Shown here piece after piece: positions 22,801-30,631 of a stretch of DNA of 40,990 bases. The stretch is from an uncultured Verrucomicrobiota bacterium (GTDB lineage Bacteria > Verrucomicrobiota > Verrucomicrobiia > Verrucomicrobiales > Akkermansiaceae). The stretch spans positions 1 to 40,990 of the forward strand of contig CALMKO010000085.1 in the NCBI GenBank assembly GCA_937867415.1. Direction: 5' to 3'. Position 1 is the first letter of the stretch. Each line of letters starts with the position of its first letter. Under the pieces are notes generated by a model. It saw only the letters and a program-made list of their open reading frames with translations, searched no databases and was not told the origin of the DNA. A program made the translations under genes and the position numbers.

Positions 22801-23348
22801 AAAACGGGTTTACCATCGCGGGTGGCCGCGATGCTGATGTCGCTGAGCTCGATCGCCGCAGGGATCAAGCGTTCCCGGACCGACCGCAGGGTGGTGACGA
22901 GTCTCTTGAGGTCGAGCGGCGGTTTGGGTAAATCTTTTTCTTGCGCCTCGAGTCCAAGGCGCAAATCCGCATGGACCCCGGCGAGTCTGAGCCCGTCCAC
23001 GCGCCCGCGCGCCAACTCGCTCCATCGATACGCGGGTGCGAGTTGATGGATGGTCAGGCTGGCAAGACCTTTGTCGCCGGTGAGGTGGAGATCAGAAATC
23101 TCAAATCCGCCGGCGAGGTTTCCTGCGATTTTAAAGTCACCATCCAGTCCCGCATTTTTCAGGAAATGCGAAGCGATGGGCGGGACTAGCATCCGAAACC
23201 CCGGACCATTGAGCCAGACCAGGCTGAGGACCAACAGGCCGAGGACGATCCAGCGGCGGACTTTCCGGCGTCGTTGCGGACGTGGATCGGAAACGGTGCT
23301 TGATGGCGGAGATTCAACCAAAGTGCTGACAGGTTCGACAGATCTCAT
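19860..23348 (-). CDS. tamB: TamB-like translocation/assembly module protein
   Basis: This large (1162 aa) protein is anchored in the inner membrane by an N-terminal helix after a very basic stretch (RRRKVRRW, then IVLGLLVLSLVWLNGPGF, residues about 25-50). The periplasmic body has the repetitive short beta-strand character of the AsmA/TamB bridge proteins. The C-terminal DUF490 domain (about 850-1162) has segments such as NLATGDLTANIRVTGTLEKP and LLTSNPPLPENEIMTLLATG. The family forms a long hydrophobic groove spanning the periplasm. The gene is first in a tight tamB-tamA pair, the reverse of the E. coli order. It is divergent from manA with 67 bases between the starts. Confidence 0.92.
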   Translation of the reverse strand: MRSVEPVSTLVESPPSSTVSDPRPQRRRKVRRWIVLGLLVLSLVWLNGPGFRMLVPPIASHFLKNAGLDGDFKIAGNLAGGFEISDLHLTGDKGLASLTIHQLAPAYRWSELARGRVDGLRLAGVHADLRLGLEAQEKDLPKPPLDLKRLVTTLRSVRERLIPAAIELSDISIAATRDGKPVLQLAPSSLIHSPGTETFQLALGAFTDGQARQWPAQTSTITWTADALGIPKIDPLPGVSLQNVAIQLPPAAEASAELELHLNDAVFVISSAPGFSAAKVDLREGRLRLAETARQFGTELPASATLTSLAIEVDRILPDPKLATASVRILLEEGAWQDWKTPELGLDVDLTADQLTLTTRATLLGSEFSLDASAPVRREDSTFTLGEVLGKFRLPDLPAVLRELATRFPAIDPEARVPASNIEGDFKLALVRNKPQSASINANLKPVDDQLASPIQIKTQWADDQTAAAEVALDGLRLEASYQVAAATYQGKCEFQGFTSTRIAPWLSAVKIKPSGVANLTGTWSGSGEVKQGIHRGGLSCSQATWARESAATIAASGAINYQWPGNIQVQTLEVKMDQQTITLEAALAEQSLELKRFVWTDGKTELAEGSARLPVPGDFSKWRETLAKDTRPVALSIKSRVLSLGLLKPWLPALEKLDPRSTGQLDIQVAGTYSQPIVEAKLEAKDLRSPTQPKLPPADLKILLSGRDGNLMVDGSATAPDFAPAVLKATMPFRPAEWAGAPQSIQDEPLTARIDLPRLDLSRFSSLVSNIDRISGILTGNVTVAGKVGKPEIKGTLDLANAGARFKNERFPTIEAGGARVDLSLDRITLKNLKCSAAGGTLQGDASLSLNGGKPLDIDLRLRGSHLPLLRNDFLIVRANADLRLQGPWERAVLSGTVGAVDSIFYRDIELLPIGTPFTGPAAASLPKLDPPRTQGASMPEPFRNWGLNVLVRTEEPFLIRGNLATGDLTANIRVTGTLEKPAPDGVATIKDFRAALPFSTLNIRSGTATFKPATGFDPILEIRGTAEPRPYQLTVYAFGQASNPQLLLTSNPPLPENEIMTLLATGTTTTGLVDPQAASSRALQLLAEELRRGRFRYGKQLRPLLELLDRVDFNLSEKDPYSNDSFSTATIAITDRWFISTGMSEEGDSRALALWRISFR

Positions 23349-23415
23349 CGCTTGGTCAATCGCTGGATTGCACGGAGCTTGTCAAATCTACGGTTGGCCT
23401 CTACATCCTGCGGCG

Positions 23416-24354
23416 ATGGAACCTATTACTTTTCGACCGATTTATCAAGAACGCGTGTGGGGTGGAAGGGAGCTGGAGCGGGTCTACGGGCGGATCTTGC
23501 CAGCAACGGGAGTGCCCATCGGCGAATCCTGGGAAGTGGTGGATCGCGACGGTGAACAGTCAATCGTCGATCAGGGGCCATTTTCAGGGCTTTCACTGCA
23601 TGAACTGTGGGTGAATCATCGTGCCGAGATTTTCGGCGAGGGGTTTCTCGATCATCCCCGCTTTCCGATCTTGATCAAGGTGCTGGATGCGCGCGACGAC
23701 CTTTCCATTCAGGTGCATCCTCCCCTTCATCTCGCTGCGGCCCTTGGCGGTGAACCGAAAACCGAGATGTGGTTCATCGCGGCTTGTGTTCCCGGCGCCA
23801 AACTCTACGTCGGCCTGAAAAAGGGAGTATCACGTGCGGATTTTGAAGAAGCGATTGGCAACGGCGGCGTCGCCGATTGCGTCCACGCAATCGTGCCCCA
23901 GTCGGGGGATTCCATCTTCATCGCCTCAGGTCGCCTTCATGCCATCGGAGCTGGATTCTTGATTCATGAAATCCAACAAAACTCCGACACCACTTACCGG
24001 GTGTTCGACTGGAACCGCCTGGGGCTCGACGGCAAAGCTCGTGAGTTACATGTGCGTGAGTCGCTTGCGAGTATCGATTTTGATGACTTCGAGCCGAGCA
24101 TGGACACCCCGATGGGCGATCAACTCGCTGCCTGTGAGTTCTTTAAAACCGAGCGCAAAATTTTAGTCGATGGCTCGCAGATACCACCGTCGGTGCCGGA
24201 TCAATTTTCCATCCTCTCGGTGGTGGATGGCCGGTTGGCAAGTGCAGGCGGGAGGCTGTTTAACAAGGGTGACTTCCTACTCCAGCCCCGCAAGGGTTCG
24301 GTGATCAAGGCGGTTGGGCAAGCGACCGTGCTGCAAATCACGTTGCCGCACTGA
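23416..24354 (+). CDS. manA: Mannose-6-phosphate isomerase, type I short form
   Basis: It interconverts mannose-6-phosphate and fructose-6-phosphate, feeding GDP-mannose synthesis or mannose use. The 312-aa protein matches the short class (as in Bacillus). Zinc ligands are visible: Gln99 and His101 (SIQVHP), Glu117 (KTEMWF) and His175 (GRLHAIGAG). The catalytic-region arginine is Arg195 (TTYRVFDWN). The N-terminal RVWGGRELE and GESWEVVDR segments are typical. Start ATG 23416 (MEPITFRPIYQERVW) is chosen over a frame open to 23050, because that upstream part would overlap the start of tamB on the other strand. A transporter follows 41 bases later. Confidence 0.95.
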   Translation: MEPITFRPIYQERVWGGRELERVYGRILPATGVPIGESWEVVDRDGEQSIVDQGPFSGLSLHELWVNHRAEIFGEGFLDHPRFPILIKVLDARDDLSIQVHPPLHLAAALGGEPKTEMWFIAACVPGAKLYVGLKKGVSRADFEEAIGNGGVADCVHAIVPQSGDSIFIASGRLHAIGAGFLIHEIQQNSDTTYRVFDWNRLGLDGKARELHVRESLASIDFDDFEPSMDTPMGDQLAACEFFKTERKILVDGSQIPPSVPDQFSILSVVDGRLASAGGRLFNKGDFLLQPRKGSVIKAVGQATVLQITLPH

Positions 24355-24384
24355 TGTGGCTGGCTATTCGGAGATGTCAGGGAT

Positions 24385-24389
24385 AGGAG
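24385..24389 (+). promoter_or_regulatory. Ribosome binding site that sets a GTG start
   Basis: AGGAG lies 6 bases before the GTG at 24396. It is one of the few strong Shine-Dalgarno sites in the window and supports the non-ATG start of the transporter gene. Confidence 0.75.
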
Positions 24390-24395
24390 TCTTCC

Positions 24396-25622
24396 GTGAG
24401 CGCTGAAGCAGGCAAAGGGGAAAGGTCACTGGCGGTCTTTGGCTGGCTTTGGGGGGTGTTCTTCTTGCAAGGCATGACACCGGGCTTCTGGCTGCCTGCC
24501 CTGACGAATATTCTGGAGGCGAGAGGGCTGGGCGGATGGGTCCCGATTGTGTTCCTGGTGCCTTCCCTGTGTGCCTTGATTTCACCGCTCATCGGCGGGG
24601 CTTTGGCGGATCAACGGGTCGCGGCGGAGAAGCTGTTGGCCATTTCATCGACACTTGGAGCGGTCATGCTTTTCGCCGCATTCGCCACCTTGGATGCGGG
24701 GTGGAATCCGTGGTGGTTTGTGGGATTGTTAGGAATCTATTCCATCTGCTCGGGGCCGTCCTGGGGCTTGTTGACGACGATTTCACTGACTCATCTTGCC
24801 CATGGAGAGCGCCAGTTCCCGCTGGTCAGGGTGGGCGCGACGATCGGGTGGATGGTGGCGGGCGTGCTGACCAGCTATGTGCTCCATGCGGATGTCAGTC
24901 CGGTCGCGGGCTACGCCTCTGCGGCCGCAAGAATGCTCGGCGGAATGGCCGCATTGATGCTGCCCCACACGCCACCGCTCGGGAGCGCGACCTCGTGGCG
25001 AAGCCGCATGGGCCTGGATGCATTTGTCTTAATGAAGCAGCCGGATCACCGGGTGTTCTTCACGGTGACCGCGCTCTTTTCCATCCCGCTTTCGGCATTT
25101 TATATGTATGCCCCCGAGCTTCTGAAAACCCTTGGCGACGTGCATCCGACCGCGACGATGACCATCGCCCAGATCACCGAAGTACTCGCGATGATCCTGG
25201 TGGGGTCGGTGATGGTTCGGTTTCGGGTGAAAGTGATCTTGCTCTGGGCACTGGGGCTTTCGATCTTGCGCTTTGGCATGAGTGCCTATGCCGGGGCAAG
25301 CGGACTGATCACCTGGCATATCGGCGGCATCGCGCTGCACGGGATGTGTTATACTTTCTATTTCATCACCGCCCAGGTGTTTCTGGATCGGCGGGTGGAT
25401 CCCGGACTCCGGGGGCAGGCGCAGGGGCTTTTGGCCTTGGTGACGAGCGGAATAGGTCCTCTCGTAGGAACTTTGTTTTGTGGTTGGCTCAAGTCGCACT
25501 GCGTCGGTGCGGACGGTTCTGGCTGGGAGGATTTCTGGTCGATTCTCGCAGGAACGATCGCGGTGTGTTTTCTGATATTCGCCGTATGTTATCGAGGCCA
25601 GGGAAAGCGCGCGAAGCAATGA
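24396..25622 (+). CDS. MFS transporter, NupG-like (nucleoside/sugar-type permease)
   Basis: The 408-aa protein has about twelve hydrophobic helices with a central loop (about 195-215), the usual MFS layout. It resembles the nucleoside:H+ symporter (NupG/XapB) branch. The support is the segment HGMCYTFYFITAQVFLDRRV followed by LRGQAQGLLALVTSGIGPLVG, a pattern shared by that family. Verrucomicrobia and Planctomycetes often carry several NupG-like permeases, so the real substrate could be a nucleoside or a sugar. Placement 41 bases after manA on the same strand suggests cotranscription and possibly a carbohydrate substrate. The GTG start is backed by the AGGAG site just before it. The gene converges on nadD with 31 bases between the stops. 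Confidence 0.85.
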   Translation: MSAEAGKGERSLAVFGWLWGVFFLQGMTPGFWLPALTNILEARGLGGWVPIVFLVPSLCALISPLIGGALADQRVAAEKLLAISSTLGAVMLFAAFATLDAGWNPWWFVGLLGIYSICSGPSWGLLTTISLTHLAHGERQFPLVRVGATIGWMVAGVLTSYVLHADVSPVAGYASAAARMLGGMAALMLPHTPPLGSATSWRSRMGLDAFVLMKQPDHRVFFTVTALFSIPLSAFYMYAPELLKTLGDVHPTATMTIAQITEVLAMILVGSVMVRFRVKVILLWALGLSILRFGMSAYAGASGLITWHIGGIALHGMCYTFYFITAQVFLDRRVDPGLRGQAQGLLALVTSGIGPLVGTLFCGWLKSHCVGADGSGWEDFWSILAGTIAVCFLIFAVCYRGQGKRAKQ

Positions 25623-25653
25623 GCGGCGGCATATCGAGACATCGACGCGTAGA

Positions 25654-26244
25654 TCACGAGGAAGGAATCTGATAGAGCCCGCGCTCTTGAATCCATTCTG
25701 CGACCTCGGGCGAGAGCCAGGCCGCTGGATTCCGGCCCGCTGCGATGGCCGCGCGGATGGCCGAGGAGGAAGCAGGATGCTCTCCCATGACCGGATGGAG
25801 TCGATAGCCCTCGCGTGCCTGTGGAGGGGCGCCGCGTGCGAGCACGATGAACTCCACACAAGCCGCGAGGCGTGTAGGATTCTTCCAGCGGACGAGCGAC
25901 TCCCATTGGTCACCGCCCATGATCCAGAAAAGTCGGGCGGTGGGAAAACGCCGCGCCATCGTCTCGGCGGTGGCATAAGAATAAGAGGGACCGGTGGTTT
26001 GGCGGATTTCCAAGTCATCGACGCAGGCCCATGGCAAGGGCGCGGTGGCGCGGCGGAGCATTTCGAGACGGTCTTCCGCACTGGCAGGACGGCTTCCCGT
26101 TTTATGGGGTGAGATCTGGCAAGGAATGAAGCGCACCTGATCGAGGCAAAGAGCGGCTTGAGCGAGTGCCGCCAGATGGAGATGCCCGTCGTGCACGGGA
26201 TCAAAGGTGCCACCAAACAAGGCGATTCGTTGTGCGGTGGCCAT
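25654..26244 (-). CDS. nadD: Nicotinate-nucleotide adenylyltransferase
   Basis: It transfers AMP from ATP to nicotinate mononucleotide in NAD synthesis. The 196-aa protein shows the nucleotidyltransferase motif GGTFDPVHDGHL, with the HxGH-type histidines at His18 and His21. The substrate-binding SPHK (residues 45-48), the GGDQW segment and a C-terminal SSSAIRAAI (the family's ISSTxIR) are also present. Start ATG 26244. It stands alone here, without the obg, proA or rsfS neighbours often seen. It is transcribed in the same direction as the oxidoreductase gene upstream, 30 bases after its stop. Confidence 0.96.
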   Translation of the reverse strand: MATAQRIALFGGTFDPVHDGHLHLAALAQAALCLDQVRFIPCQISPHKTGSRPASAEDRLEMLRRATAPLPWACVDDLEIRQTTGPSYSYATAETMARRFPTARLFWIMGGDQWESLVRWKNPTRLAACVEFIVLARGAPPQAREGYRLHPVMGEHPASSSAIRAAIAAGRNPAAWLSPEVAEWIQERGLYQIPSS

Positions 26245-26274
26245 CGGGTTGAAAGTCGGATTCCTATTCCCAGG

Positions 26275-27630
26275 TCATGCGACGAAATCGTAGTCGTAGG
26301 GCTTGCGCATCTCGCGGCTCACATAGGAATTTGCCTCGGCGGCGTGCTCGCCGGTGAATATTTCCTTTTCCGGGTCCCACTGGAGTTTCTTTCCGGTCCT
26401 GAGTGAAATGGCTCCAAGGTGGCAAACCGAAGCCGAGCGATGCCCGACCTCCACGTCGCAGATCGGATCCTTGCGGGTGCGGATGCATTCGAAGAAATTC
26501 TTGCGGTGGTCATTGCTGAAATAGAGGCGCTCGGCATCATCCGGGAGCGGCCGGGAAATCACTTCGCGGTCGGTGGATTTGATTTCATCGCGGTTGACCC
26601 AGATCCAGCCGTCGTCACCCTCGAAGCGGATCCCGTTGCGCTGCCCGCCCGGTTTGACGACACCTCCGAAGGGGTTGTCATCCGTAGTGGTGCGAACGTT
26701 GAAAACCACTCCATTGGAGTAGGTGAACTTGACTTCATACTCACTTACGGTGGTGTATCCGCCCGGGATCGGAGTTGCTAGGGATTTACTTTCGATATGA
26801 ACGGGAGCAGGCAGGCCGATGGCCCAGTAACCGATGTCCATGTGATGGGCGCCCCAGTCGGTCATGGTTCCACCCGAGTAGTCATACCAATTCCGGAAAT
26901 TCCGATGACAGCGCTCCGGCATGTAGTCCGCTTGCGGTGCCTGTCCTTGCCAAAAGTCCCAGTTCAAATGAGCTGGAACGGGCTTTGTATTGAAGGGGCC
27001 GCCCCGCAAACCCGCGGGCAACCAAACGGTGACTTCCCGGAGTTTCCCGATTCTGCCATTCCGCACCAGTTCACAGGCCATCCGGAAACGCTGGCTGCTC
27101 CGTTGCTGGGTGCCGGTTTGCAGGACCACCTTGTTCTCCCGCACTGCTTTGACGACGTGTCTACCCTCGTCAATCGTCAGTGTGAGCGGTTTTTCCGAAT
27201 AGATATCCTTCTTGGCCCGAGCCGCGCCGATGTTGATCAAGGTGTGCCAGTGGTCGGGGGTTCCATTGATGACGACCTGAATGTCATCGCGCTCCAAAAG
27301 CCTGCGGAAATCGCTAAATCGGGACGGGACTTTTCCGTCTTGAGTGAAGGTGCCCACAGCCTTGTCAAGAAGCTGCTGGTCCACATCGCAAACCGCGACG
27401 ACATCACCAAACCGGCGTGCATCCTTGGCATCACCGACGCCCATGCCACCACAGCCGATCAGGGCGATTGCCGGGCGATCATTAGGCGATGTGACTGTTT
27501 TTGCGGGCTCCTGCGCAGCGGCGATTTCCCTTTCGACAAACCAAAGCGGCAGGCCTGTAGCCGCAGCGGCGGCCGACGCCCTGCGGATGAATGAACGGCG
27601 GGAAATTTGAATTGGATTTTCAGGATTCAT
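26275..27630 (-). CDS. Tat-exported Gfo/Idh/MocA-family oxidoreductase
   Basis: The 451-aa protein has a twin-arginine signal (SRRSFIRRASAAAAATGLPL, residues 10-29), so it is exported folded, presumably with its NAD(P) cofactor. The Rossmann domain follows (IALIGCGGMGVGDAKDARRF, then VVAVCDVD). The conserved EKP motif (YSEKPLTLTIDEG) carries the family's catalytic-site lysine. The C-terminal alpha/beta domain includes GGTMTDWGAHHMDIGYWAIG, typical of the large Planctomycetes/Verrucomicrobia sugar-oxidoreductase group. I place the start at ATG 27630 (MNPENP), since the upstream part of the frame is not signal-like. It is divergent from the PSD1 gene and may share its regulation. The substrate is unknown; members of the family act on sugars, inositols and sugar acids. 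Confidence 0.92.
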   Translation of the reverse strand: MNPENPIQISRRSFIRRASAAAAATGLPLWFVEREIAAAQEPAKTVTSPNDRPAIALIGCGGMGVGDAKDARRFGDVVAVCDVDQQLLDKAVGTFTQDGKVPSRFSDFRRLLERDDIQVVINGTPDHWHTLINIGAARAKKDIYSEKPLTLTIDEGRHVVKAVRENKVVLQTGTQQRSSQRFRMACELVRNGRIGKLREVTVWLPAGLRGGPFNTKPVPAHLNWDFWQGQAPQADYMPERCHRNFRNWYDYSGGTMTDWGAHHMDIGYWAIGLPAPVHIESKSLATPIPGGYTTVSEYEVKFTYSNGVVFNVRTTTDDNPFGGVVKPGGQRNGIRFEGDDGWIWVNRDEIKSTDREVISRPLPDDAERLYFSNDHRKNFFECIRTRKDPICDVEVGHRSASVCHLGAISLRTGKKLQWDPEKEIFTGEHAAEANSYVSREMRKPYDYDFVA

Positions 27631-27747
27631 CCGCGGCCAGACTGCGAGGATCTCGCCGAGCGGTCGAGTGAAAATTTGAACGGTTGAATTCCGTTGCCAG
27701 CTTCCCATGATCAAAGGCTTCCCGACTCAGATTGTGAAAGTTTTTTA
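27631..27747. promoter_or_regulatory. Divergent promoter region between the oxidoreductase and PSD1 genes
   Basis: The 117 bases between two divergent starts must hold both promoters. TTGAAC and TTGAAT boxes occur on the plus strand around 27677-27690, but no convincing -10 box pairs with them. I call only the region, not individual boxes. Confidence 0.4.
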
Positions 27748-30627
27748 ATGAAAGAACCCTCGATCACGCAAGGTATCGAGCGGTGTTTGAATACGATTCC
27801 CGCCATCTGGGTCGCCGCTATTTCCTTCGCCAACTTTATCAGCGCGGAGGAACGGGTGGATTTTAATCGAGACGTCAGGCCGATCTTGACCAAGCATTGC
27901 ACCGCGTGCCATGGCGGCGTTAAAGAAGCTGGGAACATCTCATTTATCTACCGGGATAAAGCGCTTGGCATGGGAAAATCCGGTGAATATCCCATCGTCC
28001 CTGGAAAACCTGCCGAATCCGATATGCTAAGGCGGCTTCGCAGCAGCGATCCCGACGAAGTCATGCCCAAGCCGAAGCATGGACCTCCGCTGCCAGCTGC
28101 CGAAATCGCCCTGATCGAACGCTGGATCCGCCAGGGTGCCGAGTGGCAGGATCATTGGTCTTTCATCAAACCGGTGAATGTGCCGAACGTGAAAATCTCC
28201 GACGAGACATGGCCATCAGTGCCTCTGGACCGCTTCGTGCTCCAAAGACTCGACCAGGAGCACCTCAGGCCGTCCCCTGAAGCCTCACCCGCTGAATGGT
28301 TGCGGAGAGTCACCTTCGACCTAACGGGCCTGCCTCCAACAGCTGAAGATCTGGCCACGGATCTTGCGGCTTTTGAAAAAAATCCGTCCACCGCCCGTGC
28401 CGCCGTGCTGGATCGCCTGTTAGCCTCGCCGCGGTTTGGCGAGCGCTGGGCCGTGATGTGGCTCGATCTTGCCAGATATTCCGATACCTATGGTTTTGAA
28501 AAAGATCCCCACCGCGACATCTGGCCTTTCCGAGACTGGGTGATCCGAGCCTTCAACGCGGACCTGCCGTATGACCGGTTCACCATTGAGCAACTCGCTG
28601 GCGATCTACTCCCGAACGCCACCGCTGACCAACGCCTCGCCACGGCCTTTCACCGCAACACCCAGACCAATACCGAGGGCGGAACCGACGATGAAGAATT
28701 TCGCGTGGCCGCGGTGATCGACAGAACCCAGACCACCTGGACCACTTGGCAAGCGACGACCTTCGGCTGCGTGCAGTGTCACTCTCATCCCTACGACCCC
28801 ATCGACCACGACGAGTTTTACAAGTTCACGGCCTTCTTTGATAGCACGGCGGATTACGATCAGGACGATGACTACCCGCGCATGAAAATCGCAGCGGATC
28901 CTGGGAGCATGGATGAGGTCTCCGCGCTTGAAATCCAGACACGCGAGCACCGTGTGCGACTCAATGATGATGGGAAAGCCCTCGCAGAATCCTCCCCAGA
29001 CTGGACGGTCCTTGTGCCGGAAACCCTGACGCCCAGTCATGGCAAGCTTGTGATGGCCGCCGACGGCACCATCCGCAGCGAAGGCACCCTGCCAGTAGGA
29101 AGCGTTCACAAGGTTTCCGCTCCTGCACGGAATTTCTCCGCCATCCGACTCGATATCCTGCCCGACCATGCCGATCCAAAAAAATGGCCCGAGCGTGGCT
29201 CCTTGGTCACGCGTTTCACGGCCCAGATCACAGACGCCTCGGGCGTGGTGACCCCCGTGGCGATGAAGGAGGTATTCGTGGATCGTCTCAGTGAACCTGT
29301 CGAGCCACACCCGACTGGAAACGTTGGCGGCTTCCCCAAGCTCGATGGCCCGCGGTGGGCGGTCTTTGTCCCGGAGAAACCGATCGTTGCGGAATCCGCT
29401 GCACGACTGGAAGTCTCGCTCGCACAAGACTCAAAAACAGCGGGAGACCAGGCGACACCTGTTAGAAATTTCACCATCCTACTTTCTAACAACCCTGCAT
29501 GGACCGCGCTTGTCAATGACCCGCAGCGCGCAGCCACTTGGAAATCCCGTGAGGAGATGGCCGCGCGGCTGAAGGCGATCCCCGGCACCCTGGTCCCGGT
29601 GATGGTCGAGCGCCCGGCACGGGAAACCCGGGTGTTTGCCCGGGGAAACCGACTCTCCAAAGAGCACGTCGTTTCGCCCGGCGTGCCCAAGCTGCTGGCC
29701 AATGGTGCACCTGAAGTCGGCATGACGCGGCTCGATATGGCCCGCTGGATCGCAAGCCCGGAAAATCCGCTCACCGCGCGGGTCATGGTCAACCGGCTGT
29801 GGGGGGAACTCTTCGGAATCGGAATCGTGGAAACCGCTGAAGACTTCGGCACCTCCGGCACCCTTCCAAGCCACCCGGAACTGCTAGACCACCTCGCGGT
29901 GCGCTTTATAGACCAGCACCGGTGGTCGATCAAGTCCATGCTCCGCGAGATGGTCTTGTCCGCAACCTATCGGCAGACCCACCGCGCTTCGAAGGAGCTC
30001 ATTGAAAAAGATCCCTCCAACCGCCTGCTCGCCCGTGGTCCGCGCACCCGGCTCTCCGCCGAAATGGTCCGCGATCAGGCGCTGTCGGTTGCAGGCCTGC
30101 TCTCGCCCAAGATGCATGGCCCGCCGGTCTATCCACCGCAGCCTGCTGGAATCTGGAACTCGATCTATAGTGGCCGGAAATGGCTGGAATCCACCGGCGA
30201 GGACCGCTTCCGCAGAGGAGTCTATACCTATCAGAAGCGCACCAGCGGCTATCCAGGATTTTTAACCTTCGATGCTCCGAGCCGTGATCTTTGCAGCGCT
30301 CGCCGCATCGCCAGCAACACCCCGTTGCAGGCGCTTGTAACCCTGAACGATCCGGCCCATATCGAGGCGGCGCAGGGCTTCGCAAAACGCATGCAGGCCC
30401 ACTCGCCGGATCTTGCGGCACAGCTCTCATTCGGGATCATGCTCTGCACCCAGCAGCTTGCATCACCCACCATGCTTGGTGAGTTGATGAAACTCCATGC
30501 CGAGGCCACCGCCGAGTATGAGAACTCACCAAGCGAAACATCCAAGCTTGCAGATTCTCCCGCCGCGGCCGCACTCGTGTTGACCGCCAACACGATTCTC
30601 AATCTGGACTCCGCACTTACCCGTTAG
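27748..30627 (+). CDS. Exported PSCyt1-PSCyt2(DUF1549)-PSD1(DUF1553) protein
   Basis: The 959-aa protein has a Sec-type signal (hydrophobic about 17-32, likely cleavage after ISA at 31-33). A cytochrome-c-like PSCyt1 domain follows with one haem motif, CTACH (Cys51, Cys54, His55). PSCyt2/DUF1549 spans about 150-365, with the FGERWAVMWLDLARY and PYDRFTIEQLAGDLLPNATA segments and a second CxxCH motif (CVQCH). A variable middle part comes next. PSD1/DUF1553 occupies about 680-930 (ENPLTARVMVNRLWGELFG, then SNTPLQALVTLNDP). The family is almost confined to the Planctomycetes-Verrucomicrobia group and expanded there, with unproven biochemical function. A redox role in polysaccharide breakdown is often suspected. 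The start ATG 27748 is the last in-frame one before the signal. The DUF1501 partner follows 4 bases after the stop, so the two are one operon. Confidence 0.93.
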   Translation: MKEPSITQGIERCLNTIPAIWVAAISFANFISAEERVDFNRDVRPILTKHCTACHGGVKEAGNISFIYRDKALGMGKSGEYPIVPGKPAESDMLRRLRSSDPDEVMPKPKHGPPLPAAEIALIERWIRQGAEWQDHWSFIKPVNVPNVKISDETWPSVPLDRFVLQRLDQEHLRPSPEASPAEWLRRVTFDLTGLPPTAEDLATDLAAFEKNPSTARAAVLDRLLASPRFGERWAVMWLDLARYSDTYGFEKDPHRDIWPFRDWVIRAFNADLPYDRFTIEQLAGDLLPNATADQRLATAFHRNTQTNTEGGTDDEEFRVAAVIDRTQTTWTTWQATTFGCVQCHSHPYDPIDHDEFYKFTAFFDSTADYDQDDDYPRMKIAADPGSMDEVSALEIQTREHRVRLNDDGKALAESSPDWTVLVPETLTPSHGKLVMAADGTIRSEGTLPVGSVHKVSAPARNFSAIRLDILPDHADPKKWPERGSLVTRFTAQITDASGVVTPVAMKEVFVDRLSEPVEPHPTGNVGGFPKLDGPRWAVFVPEKPIVAESAARLEVSLAQDSKTAGDQATPVRNFTILLSNNPAWTALVNDPQRAATWKSREEMAARLKAIPGTLVPVMVERPARETRVFARGNRLSKEHVVSPGVPKLLANGAPEVGMTRLDMARWIASPENPLTARVMVNRLWGELFGIGIVETAEDFGTSGTLPSHPELLDHLAVRFIDQHRWSIKSMLREMVLSATYRQTHRASKELIEKDPSNRLLARGPRTRLSAEMVRDQALSVAGLLSPKMHGPPVYPPQPAGIWNSIYSGRKWLESTGEDRFRRGVYTYQKRTSGYPGFLTFDAPSRDLCSARRIASNTPLQALVTLNDPAHIEAAQGFAKRMQAHSPDLAAQLSFGIMLCTQQLASPTMLGELMKLHAEATAEYENSPSETSKLADSPAAAALVLTANTILNLDSALTR

Positions 30628-30631
30628 AACC